In this document: one piece after another, positions 44,697 through 56,500 of the stretch
Layout of the letters: each line of letters opens with the position of its first letter
Numbering within the stretch: position 1 is the stretch's first letter
Origin: Polytrichum commune
Lineage: Eukaryota; Streptophyta; Polytrichopsida; Polytrichales; Polytrichaceae
Direction of reading: 5' to 3'
NCBI GenBank assembly: GCA_950295325.1
Contig: OX485804.1
Span: 7,626,001 to 7,690,000, forward strand
Length of the DNA: 64,000 nt
Program-made: the position numbers and the translations under genes
The notes under the pieces: model-generated
Seen by the model: only the letters and a program-made list of their open reading frames with translations
Told to the model about the DNA's origin: nothing
Databases searched by the model: none

Positions 44697-46111
44697 TGAA
44701 AGTGAAAGTTTAATGTAATAAGGGCCTATTTAAATCATGATTCATATTTTGTACATGTAATGAAGGCATTTATCACATTAAATTCAAAAGCTCAATCTAA
44801 AGACATGAATCCATTTTCTAGGATGTTGTTAACACATATACATTTGTATCTCTTCATAAATTCCCATATATAAAGGGTTTCATTTCATAGTGACCCATGT
44901 ACGTCGTCTAGGTATTAAATGAAGCGTCCACTCCCGGGGCATATAGGCAGTGTTGCCATTAGTAACTACACTACTTTGGTTCAAATACAAGCAATTTGCT
45001 TCTGCTACAATCAAGTTTATGAGAACAACATTCCGGTGATGCTAGAATCTACAAAATGTTGAAATTTGTATAAATTTGGCTACATTTAAATTCCTAAATG
45101 TTGCCACTTAATTTGTAATCACTTTCAACTTAACCTGCAAATGCAACTCTTCTTTGCGCATTAAACTCCAAATCCACCTGACACTTGTAAAGCAAACCCA
45201 AATCACTCACTCCAATGCCAAAGAAAAGTAATAACAATTGAAGAATGATGCCAAAATTTAAAGAAATATGGAAATTTCGTCATCTTGAATTGAATATCCT
45301 AAATGTTGCCACTGATTTCGTCATCATTTATGCCACTGAATTTAGAAGGGCAACTCTTCATTGCACATTGAACTTCAAAGACACCCAAGACATGCAAAAC
45401 ATACATAAATCACCCCATTTGATGATAAAGCTAGTAATAATAATTCGAAAAAATGAATAGAAAAGATGCACAATGTAACATGCTACCCGCTCCATTGGAG
45501 GCTTGTAAAAGAAACACCAAGATAACCCTCCGATGCCCACAATGACAACTATCGTCTATATGAGCAACTATCATGGAGCATGCAATGGTTGTGAAGGAGT
45601 GGAGGGCACCCACTCCTTAGCATTCTAGGTCTTTGTTGCAACATTTCTCCCTTATGTGGCACCATGTTGCCTTGGGTGTTGTTGTAGTGTTGTTTCAACT
45701 TTTCCAAATGTCTTGGATCTGTTGCTCTTGGATTGGAAAGTGATGTTTGCTCTCCTATGCTTGCTTGATTTATTACAAATAACACATGCCAAGTGCACAC
45801 ATGACATCCTGCACATAAATCCTCTTCAACTCATTTGAGTGGCATGCAACAAGGTAGAGCATGTCCTTCACGAACCCCAATATGACGTCTTAATCAATGT
45901 GGGAAGCCTCCTCGTAATCCTCAGGGAAGGTCGTGGAGCTCATGCTAGCCATGCGTGACTCCCACAACCTTGTACACAAGATGCATCTCCTTGGTGTTGA
46001 AACAATAACCCATTCTTGCTCTACAAATGGTGATGTGTTGGAGACTAATTACTAAAATTGCAAGGAGCTTAGGACTGGAAAGTGACGTGATATTTTCTCT
46101 TGGATTGGAAA
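44697..46111. other. intergenic, nothing recognised
   Basis: AT-rich, with short frames on both strands (45,245-45,838) that overlap each other and lack motifs. No repeat of note. Confidence 0.4.
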
Positions 46112-46544
46112 GTGATGTGAACTCCACACCATTGAAAACATTAAGCATGATCATGCTTCATTTGAAATGTACAATGTAGCATGCGTGCTTCGGGAAGACT
46201 CGATGAAGGAACTACATACAACCTTGACACTAAGCCTAGGAAAGCAACCATCACTTTCCATTCCGTACATTCTTTTTAGACATATATACTTATGCAGGGT
46301 GTTTAAAATATTATTTCTCAACCTCTAACTGAATTACCTAGGGCCACTCATGATGAATGCATAATTTCTTTGAATGAAAAGCATATTTTCCGCAATGCAA
46401 ATCTATCCTAGCTTTCCTAGCCAACTCAAAACATGCTAAATAAAGTTTAAAACTATCCCATAAATTTATGTACAAATATTTTGAGCCTTTTATAACTTGA
46501 AAATTTGAATAATTGATTAGTTTGCAATGGCTATGTACATGATT

Positions 46545-46960
46545 CCCGGGGGATGCACTCCATTGCCAAGTTGAACATCGCATGTGTACAAAAAAATCTA
46601 CATTTTCTAAGTTGCATCACCAAAATGGGTCAAGATTTTATCAACTTTTTTTCATGAGTAGATAGATATACATGGTATCTAGTACATAGTAAAAGAACGG
46701 TAACCAAATTTGATAATTTTATTAATTTTATTTTATAAAACATACCATTTCCAACTAGAATGACGTAGAATTGAACTAAAATAATTACGACAAAAATGAA
46801 GATGACTAAGAAATTTCAAAAAAAACATAAAAAAACATTATCAATGGTTATGTATATGTAGAAAAAATAGAATAATTAAAAAAATTGTGCCATATAATAT
46901 AGGGGTAGCAAACTTTGATCGCACGTGTGAGGGACAATCCTATGGAGTGCAACCCCCGGG
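46545..46960. mobile_element. hAT-type MITE, unit B only
   Basis: The ends CCCGGGGGATGCACTCCATTG and, inverted, CCCGGGGGTTGCACTCCATAG differ at two positions. The flanks are ACATGATT (46,537-46,544) and ATATGATT (46,961-46,968), an 8-bp target duplication with one change. Unit A has the single uninterrupted ACATGATT (13,566-13,573). The interior is homologous to the element at 3,657-4,058. Confidence 0.88.
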
Positions 46961-48889
46961 ATATGATTGCAACTGTGGTTTGTTTCTTTGTGCTTGGTAG
47001 GATACAAACTTACATCGGTAAAGCTCACATGATTTCTAGGCATGTTGGATAACCGCTCCAATACTTGTTGGTGTCATTTGGTTGCAAATTTATATAGAAC
47101 AAAACATGCCGTGGTGATGGTGGTTAGGCTGTTCCCACTATTAATGTCTACAAAACAAAACAAAAATTGAAGAAAAAAGGGATACATCATATATTTCTCC
47201 CCAAAACAAACATGTGACCAAAAAAATAGGAACAAGAATGGAAAAGTGAGGGAACTACAATTGCAAAAAATGGGTATGGTGGGGGAACTTGGCGAAGGCG
47301 GCAAGCATGGCATGGGCAGGAGGGTGGGTCATGGGGAGCTTATGAGTATGGGCACGTGCATACATGCATATGGACATGGGCATATGGGCATAGGGACAGA
47401 GTGTTGCATGGGCATATGGGTTGGCTTGACCCGGGATTCAATTCATATGTAAGGATTTCTCATTGGCACGTTAAATCCATCTATGAAATATGTCCCGGCA
47501 CATTGTACATATATCCATCTACAAAATGTTCATTTCATATTCATAGTCGACATTTTAAATGTTGAAATTTTGTTGTGTAGGAGATTATAATAAGAATGTC
47601 AATAATGGTCTTGAGGGGTAGAAGTTGAGAACTTAAAGTGGGGTGTGTTCCCTAATCGTATATTCACTCAAATCATCTCCAAATGACAAAATGTTTCCCC
47701 TAGTCAAAAGAGGGGCAATATACCTTCTCAAATCAAGTCACAAATCTTGACACCATTGTTTTGTGAATTTCTGGGAAGCTTTACAATTTGAGGTAGCGGT
47801 GGCATATATCTGCACCTTCAACATAGATTTACATCCACTAACACATGTTGAACTAAACATTCCAACAGTATGTGTTTAGGATATGTTGGGTTTGAGTGTC
47901 ATGCAAATTTTCAGATCAATTGGGAATCATTTGCACGTGGGGATCAACAAACTACATGTTTGAGATATGTTGCCCTAAACCGCAAAGGTGACAAATGTCA
48001 AGCTAGCATTCGTGGAGCGATTTCATTATAAACAAATTGGGAGCATGCTACCATATTTGAAAGAATGAATCAAAATTATACACATGATAGGACATAACAG
48101 ACCTGAAGATGCACAAGAGGAGTAGTTGAAATAGTCCCAAAACCATCCAAACTAGTGTCAAAAGGGTCATAGTGGACTTGTCACGACCATTTTATGGTTG
48201 CATAGGACATTGGGGATTAAGAAAACTAGCATGAATAAAGTTCATATTGTCCAAAGGTTAGACAATGGGTACATATGTATTTAGATTTGAAATTAAAGTT
48301 TGGTGATCACATTCTCAAAAAATCCATTTGCATGCCATTTTTCCATATATTGACAATATTTTAGGAAACAAGGGAATGCACAGTTTGGATTTGACGACGA
48401 GGAATTCTCACCCGTGATGGAAGGTAAACCATAGCTCTCTGGCAGCTTTTTCATAAAATGATTCATTTCCAAGGTGCCTAAATTTTTGAGAAATAATTTT
48501 GCTTAGTGTCCAAAAAAAAATTCAAAGACTGCCTAAAATCATAATAATGTAAGTGACATTCATTGGAATCTAACAAAGTAGCATCAAATAACTTCAACAA
48601 TGTTTTCATGCAACATCAATCTCACTCATATTATATAACAATACAAGCATGAATCTGCTCCACAAGTCATGCTGACACACTACCATAAAAATGGGAATGA
48701 GGCAAGAAAACGGAAGTGAATGTCTAGATTATTTTAAATTACTTTAGAGTTTGTTCAATTTTAAGAATATTATTTTTTGGGCTACCTAACTTACTTTTTC
48801 ACTTTAATTAATTACTAGGCAAAAAGATGCCCAAACTGCTAGAGAACTACAGTACTTTATCCAATAACATTTATGAGTTAAAAATTTTG

Positions 48890-49665
48890 CTTCCACACTT
48901 ATGAGCTCAAGAACAAGAACCCCAAAGCTAAAAACATCAATCTTTTTCACTTGGATGACCCATTTGAAACATACTCATGCGCTAAATGGTTTACAAACTT
49001 TGGTAGATTAAAATGGCTTGGTAAGTCTATTGGAAGCATGTTTTGTTTAAGATCAACAAATCCTCCAAAAAAAAACAAAACAAAGAAACCATAAAATTTA
49101 ATGCGTATGTACTTACTTTGTGCCAACAATGTGCATTGTCATCATGTGAGTTTATTCATTTGGAAACAATAACACTAAACCAAAATTTGCCCTCAATGCT
49201 TCCAAATTTTTGTCCAACAAAATATTGCGTGCTTTCACATCCCCATGAATGAATTGACTAAAGCATGTAGGTAATGATGGCCTTGGGCTACTTCTTGATA
49301 ATTGTTAAGTGTATATGCCAAGTCACTAATAAACCACCTTCGTGCCCTCCCTTTAGAATTAAAAGGACAAAGATTCATACACAAGCCATAAACTGCTAAA
49401 ATTCCACCAACGTCAAATAAATCTCAATGGTTGATAGATTGCATCATTGTTTGAGAGATCACTATGACATCATAATCCGAGTATTAACATAAAATAAAGA
49501 ACCATTAGGGACAAAATTGTACCAAAAAGGGTTTGAGCAAATCCTTTGTTTTCAATGTACTCATACACCCAAAGCATTTGATGTCCATGTAAACAACAAC
49601 CTTGTAATTTCACAAGATTTTGGTGTTCTACGTTTCTAAGAAGGATCACTTCATTCAAATGAAAT
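48890..49665 (-). pseudogene. receptor-like kinase remnant (unit B)
   Basis: Same layout as the unit A remnant. NEVILLRNVEHQNLVKLQGC and HQMLWVYEYIENKGFAQTLFG (about 49,520-49,655) preserve subdomains III-V better than in A. IHGDVKARNILLDKNLEA (about 49,190-49,250) keeps the catalytic Asp, but the DFG motif reads NFG. HLAHEYVSNGS and KKIDVFSFGVLVLELIS follow toward 48,895. The upstream P-loop/Lys region and ectodomain are missing and the pieces are not joined by one frame. It was probably already a pseudogene before the segment duplicated. Confidence 0.8.
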
Positions 49666-49979
49666 TATCAATTTTTTGATGGGATGTGAGGAAGAGTAGT
49701 TTCATGGCTACTTGGCTCCCGCTATCAAGACAACCTTGAAATTGTCAAAAACAAATGTAACATGAAACTTGTCAAAAGTTAACAAAGAATTTAATGAAAT
49801 GCAACCTTCAATCCCTTGCACAAAATGATAGAGGTACATTGGAATGCTTTGTGCATCCAAAGCCTTGTAGCACATAGTGCACATCATATTGTTGGATCTT
49901 TGGTCTACACCTTTGAAGGTGATATTTCTAGTGGATTGACATCTACCCTCATTTCAAAGATTAATATATCTAAACACAA

Positions 49980-51378
49980 TTGTCGTGCATACATAACATT
50001 ACTCAATTGATGAGTTGTGTTCAAATGCGTATGGTGGCTTAGTTCCTATTCTCATTGGATAGTGGGTGAGTGTTAGTTATATGTCATATGAATGTTAGTA
50101 CTTTTTAGTCACATTTGACCCGGGCTTGCTTATTTTTTGGTTTTCTTTTGTTTAGTATGATATGTGTTAGATGTCTTATGACTATTTGTTGGATTACATG
50201 ATGCTCAATGTCCCACTCAACCATCATTTTTGTTATGACAACCTTGAACCTTATGGAGGAGATGTGCATCCACATTAGAGAGTTGTCATTAACACCTCCA
50301 ACGACATTCATTCTCTTTCTATATAGGACATTTGGTCAACATGAAATAATATGACCTTACTTGATTCTCCCATTATACAAGTTGTTTCAAAATAATAAAT
50401 TTGAAATTTCATGGCTACCAAAATAAACATCGATGCATGTAAATGTATGACAAAATAAAATCTACAGAGACAAAAGAGGCGAAACAACACCATAGCCTAC
50501 CTCACCCGATTTCAGGTCTGCATTGAAATCTTGAGTAGCTCTTTGAAAATCGGTGTAAGTGAATAATGTTGGTTTGAGATCAGATGCGGCAAACTTTACA
50601 CATGATCAACTTCCAAATAATGCACTACAATAGTTGCATTTTACGTAGTTCTTCGCTTGAGTATCTTAGTATATACAAAGTTAATATTTTCATTTATAAT
50701 CAACTCTATATATTAATATCATTAATATGTGATGAACTATAGCACTGCAACTTTCAAGACAATGATTCAAACCAGTACATGATATTTGCATACTATGTAA
50801 AGTTACGGATTCAAGGATAGATATTCAATCTGCTTTGGATGGCCTTTGGACACTTTGTTTTGGGCTCTCGCAATTGCACGGCTCTATAATAGATTATGCT
50901 AGATCCATTGGATTATACTAGATTTATTGAATCAGCCTAGCTTCTTGGCCCTAAGGCCTTTATATATGGGAAAATTGGCCCCCGCTATAATCTTATCATA
51001 ATGTGTAGTTGAGGCCGGCCTCCAACCCAAAAGAGGCTGAAATTTCATGCAATCGGCCTGAAGGGGAATTGGCCCGGCCTCTCGGTGTAAAGCGGCCCTT
51101 AGTAGCCATGTGGTCACACATGGAGTGACGCAGTCAGTCTTTGTTTGTTGTGTGGTTTTGTGCTTTGGGATGCGCTACAAGTTGTGGTTGAAGACTTTGT
51201 CATTTCCTTCAAACCCCGATCCCTCAACTCTTCGCGTTCAAGGACGGTACTGAACTGGTGCAGAAGAGGCAAGTGCCGCGTGTCGATGGGCCATTCTTTT
51301 GTTGACAGGGCCCACTTTGAGCACATTTTGGACCTTGGATTCTCCCCCAATATATTACACTGATGAATGCCTTCGATG
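49980..51378. other. spacer upstream of ROCO copy B
   Basis: Homologous to unit A spacer with A-only segments absent. No gene supported. AGGCCGGCCTCCAACC and GTGTAAAGCGGCCC (about 51,014-51,100) mark a MITE-like end shared with 20,180-20,262. Confidence 0.45.
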
Positions 51379-52855
51379 CACAGTCCGGGGAGTTTTATAC
51401 AAAAATCGGTACATTTCCGATCTTTTATAAAGACATTCGGATTTTTATTTTTTTGCTCGGAAGCTACCTAAATCCAATTTTTATTCTCGGTTAAAAACCG
51501 ATATTTAAATTTACCATTCGGTAATTTTCCGACTTTCTGAATTTCATTTCGGTATGTTTCCGAAGATTTGTATTGTATGTCGGATTTGTTTTCTTAAATA
51601 TTGTAAAACAAAATTGGTGTTATGCTTTTAAAGGGGTGAATTTTGTTGATAGAAAATCCAAGTATCCTTGGAAGGATTTGAACTTTGCCAAGCCCCCACC
51701 AACTTGGGGCCAAGGATTTAGCCTTTAAAAAATATATACTGGATTTGTTCGAAGGAGACACAAAAAACATACAATACAATTTCGACTCTCAAGCCGCATA
51801 AGGAAGACCAACAACAAGTGTCACATTGAAATTTCAGAAATAGTTTCTACCTTGTCAAAACAAGGTGCTCCGGGTGTACACGAAGGAAGGCACCAAATAG
51901 TTGCGGCTGAGAGAAACTTCATCCCACGCTTTGTACTTAACAGCGCCATGCACAAGACGGAGAAGAAAAGCTCTATATTTCACGGCGCCATGCACAAAAT
52001 TCCAGTGTGATGTCACTGTGAAGTATCAAAATCGTTGTGAGAGATTCGAGAGATCCAGGAGACAAGCATTGGTTCCGCACAAGTTTGTTTCCTACTCTTC
52101 AAGACTTATCTACAGGATTTCAAGAGATTCACGACCTCCAAAATAGATGTCTCCGAGTGGATCGCAGTGGATCGCCGCACCGAACTGGACCTTCACCCTG
52201 GACCTCCGAAACATATGTCACCAACTGGATCGTAGGTGGATCGCCGCACCGAACTGGACCTCCGAAACATATGTCTCCAACTAGATCGCAGGTGGATCGC
52301 CGCACCGAACAGGACCTCCGAAACATATGTCCCCAACTAGATCGCAGGCGGATCGCCGCAGGTGGATGCAGAAACAAATAGAAGCGGAAGAGCAGTAGCG
52401 AAAGAGCACAGAGAGAAATCCCAATAGAGGAGTGAGAGGAGTGAGATACTTTGCCCAAGGGACTCAAACTCCTTATACTCGTGAGAGAGGGTCCTTGGGT
52501 GCTTAGAGCCTCAAAACCCTAATCGGCCCAGTGAACGGAACCAACCCTAAATTAATTAGCCTCCATGGTTCTTGACTTTATGAGTCATGACTCTAGTATT
52601 ACCCTAGTAGAAATTTCCGCCCTATCCCTAGTCCCTTCGGCTACTTGCCTAAAATTTAAAAATTGGCTCGGTAAATATCCTAAAATATGATGCCTCAACC
52701 GGCTATATTGCCGATCTTTTCTCATTTGAACCGGTCAATTTCCGACCTTAACAATTTTAAGTCGGTACCTCGTCCGAATCATTGCGAATTCATTCGGAAA
52801 TCTCCAAAAAATTTCGGCTAGCTCGTAACCAAAGTTCGGTACTCCCCGTTCATTG
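51379..52855. mobile_element. non-autonomous hAT-like element, copy 2
   Basis: Same 1477-bp element as 34,943-36,419, offset by exactly 16,436 bp with no indel and no substitution that I can find. It has its own 8-bp target duplication CTTCGATG (51,371-51,378 and 52,856-52,863). It sits upstream of ROCO copy B, about 730 bp before the start codon, where unit A has no insertion (about 20,680). Confidence 0.92.
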
Positions 52856-53583
52856 CTTCGATGGTGGAGCATCCATCCTCCGGAGAATCTGCTCTTGATT
52901 GAAAAATATGAAAAATTAAAAAAACCTTGTATACAGACAGCACAATACACTTCTCGACATGAACTTGGAAGTTGCATGATGTTGGTGCTGCCCACTTGCT
53001 ACCTCAATGTTCTGAATATGATATACCGCACACCGTTTATTTTCATTCAGAATCCATTTCGTATTGTAGAGCTTCAGGAACTCCAGTGCGACCATGGTTC
53101 TGTTGACGACGGACAACCTTCCGAATCCGTGGAGTTTAGATGAGACTGGGGATTTCTAGGCGTCCTCGTGCAGTGCGTCGTTGGGAGCGTGTGCCCTTCA
53201 ACCTATTCTATGCTCGCACTCCTTCCCCCCGGAGAGAGCTTTTCCGTGGTAGACATATTTCAAAGAGAGAGGAAATTGCACTGAGCAGTGGGATTGTAAG
53301 TATCGGAGAACTTGAGCGAGAAATAGTTTTACCTCACTCTTGCCACGATCCATGTATGAAGACCTGCGTAGAGCGCAGTTGTAGAGGGGAACTGTTGTGC
53401 TGGTGGATGGGGAGTGTGCACCCTGTAATTTCTTCCTCCAAACTTCGGAGTGGAGAGAGCATGCGTGGGACTCGTAGGAACTAGTCTGCGAAGGGAAACT
53501 TTTGGGGCGTCCTCAGAAGTGCACTAGTTTTGTAGCACACACAAATATTGTTATCGTTGTTGCAAAACACCGACACAAGAGTC

Positions 53584-56500
53584 ATGATGCAGTGGTGGAT
53601 TGCTTTCATTTCTCTGTTGGTGAGGGTTGCGGTTTGGTTGAAGTTGTACTTCCGTTCAATTTTATGGAAGCCCCAACTTGAGGATACCGGGTATGTGCTT
53701 GGACAGGCGGGCGGCTCAGTACCGCATCATGGTGAGGACCAGCTTATTCAGGGCACGGTGGTTGTGGATGCTTTGGATTCCACATCATGGAGGTCACATG
53801 ATGCACTGGATTTTGGTCTGGACCCGATTCTCTCTGCGATCTCCCCGGATGAGGCACTGCAGTTCGACGTTTCTTATAAATCTTCCGGCGAAGTTGATGC
53901 GTCTATTGTATCCCGATGTATTAAGAATCCCGATGTATGGAAGACTATTGTGAAAAGTACTCCCAAAGATCGGAATTTGTGCATCGACATCACCCGACAT
54001 CCCGGAGCCTCTCAATCCGGGGTCTTTCTCAACTTCCTGGGAAATTTCTGTGTGGAGGAAAAAATTGCAGTTATGTTCATGGAAGAGCTTGCGAATGCCA
54101 TACGCTCCAACCCAAAGATTGAAAGGGTACATAGTTATACTAATTTCTTCAGAGATACAGTTAGCACAGTCATAATGAACATGATTGTGGTGATCCTGGA
54201 AAACCCTGGCTTGCAAGATGTTGACCTGCTTCATTGTGGAAAAGGCTTACTTCCACTCGACCGAGCTGCAATCGAAAGCTTAGTATCCGCTCTCCGAAGG
54301 AATTTGACCCTTACCCGTTTTAGCATTGACAACGGAGGATGGGGGGATTCTTTTGACACGAGGGGCTAAAATTGTTCCTTGAACCCCTCATGATAGGTGG
54401 GGAAGGGTCCTACCAAGGTTTTAAAACTCTGTATCTGAGCCGCACTGGAATCAACGATGAAAGAGCAGAGGTAGTTGCATCCATGTTGCGGCACAACACT
54501 TCCCTTACATGCATACGTGTCACGGGTAACGAAATCGGGCCTCAAGGTGCGGCGCGCATTGCAGAGGCACTACGCTCCAATACTACGCTTCGACAACTGG
54601 ACATAAGTTACAACTCCAATATCGGTACAGCGGGACTGAAGGCACTGGTTGCATCTTTGACACACAACATGGCCAACGGTGACCTTCAACCCAATTCGTC
54701 TCTTACACATCTTTCTATGGGGGGCAACTTATGGACAGAGCACATGGAGTTCTTGGAGACCCTCGTACGACAAAATACGTCCTTGGTGAGGTTGGATTTG
54801 TGCTCCTCAAGCTTATTGCGAGTTGCAGATAACGTGATCCGCCTGCTAGAGGCCCTCAAAACCAACAAGTGCTTGGAGGACGTCTCCTTAATGGGTTGTG
54901 GCGGAGTGGTTGGGCGGAGGGTGCTGAGGACAATATTCGATCTACTCGCAGTGAATCATCATCATAAAAAGCTCGATCTAGAGGCTACATCTCTAGCAGA
55001 AGATGGAGGGGCGGGGATGGTGGAGGCGGTGCTGGAGCAGAAGGCCAAGCACAACATGTGGGAGGTGTTGCAGGCCATGGCCACTACCAGACCCAATTCC
55101 GCCAGAATCTTCCTATGTGGCTACCCCTTTGCAGGTGAGCCCATGGACCCAATTTCAGGAAGCAAAACTCCTTGTCCTTCTCTTTTCAGGCTAAAAACAA
55201 CTTTGAGAAACTTTTGTGCTTTATTATTTGTGAGTTCGATTCCATTTGAGTAGTACACAAGTGTGAGCGGCGCAAGAAGGGCCTAGACAAGACACGTGCA
55301 TATTTGATTCGGCAAAATATTGATAATAATATTAGCTATATCGAGATGAAACACATGGGCGTCTAAATCTCAAAGAAGTCCTCTTAAGATTGGGTTCCTA
55401 TACTCAAAAAAAGGGACAAATTAGAAGATTTTGACCCCACTTCAACCCCATACTTTTACAAACAACTCTAATATTCGTTCGATGTTGGTCAGATTGCTTG
55501 TCTTTCAGGTATTTGAAGTAACTTCTTAGGCTTGGTTAATCTATGATGTATCATTCTTGCCACTTAGGGGATGCTTAAGTACTTTGGAGTAGTTGAATTG
55601 GAATGATCTTTAGTACTTACACTAGTACACTTTCAATCACAAATCGGAGCCTCATGTAGAGTAATATATGCATATCAACAGTACATATGGATTTTTCCAA
55701 ACAAATGTAATTGACGAAAACTCTCCAATTTGACGCCAATTAATTTTGAACTCTGAAGTTGAACCTGTGGAAAATGGTTAGATGACCATAACCCACAATA
55801 AATGATGGGGAATGGTCCACATGCAAATTGTTTCATGGACAATTCTCAACCTAGACAAATTGATCATTTTATTTTCTAGTAAAAATAAACCGAACATATA
55901 TTTCAATGGTGTTTCTAAATTACGGGTTCTTCAATGCCAAAGTGTTGCCATGTCTTTTGGTATCGGAAGTTTACTTCAAATGTTAGATTTTTTCTCAATT
56001 TTTGCAAACCTATATCAAACTTGAGCATGTTAGGTTCATGCCATGATAGTCATGTGTATTTGTGTGATTCTTGAGCAGGCAAGACAACTCTTTCTCAAAC
56101 CATAACGAAAGCAGTCAAACCCTCGGACCATAATGCAATACACTCTAAGCATAGAAAGCAATGGACATTTACAAGTTTACTATCAGGCATGCTCCGCAAG
56201 GGCGAGTCAAACAATGATCCAAAAGAAATGACACCACGAACGCGGGGCATTGAAGTACATGGTATGTCATTTGATGACATCATGGTCACCATTTGGGATA
56301 TGGCAGGTCAAGATGATTATCATTCTTTCCATGACCTTGTGATTCCAAACCTTACCGGCAACTCCGGGAGTTCATGTTCTTTTTTACTTGTGTGCAATCC
56401 ACTCCAACTCGGAACGCGTCGCCTCAAGAGTGTCCAAGTAATTGCAGATGAATTGTTATATTGGTTGCGGTTCATTGCCTCAAATTCAAGAATATCAACA

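Noticed and set aside
53140-53484. 114-codon frame upstream of ROCO copy B (partial match at 20,998-21,279)
   Set aside because: The frame is not conserved between units A and B and has no motif; more likely leader or promoter DNA.
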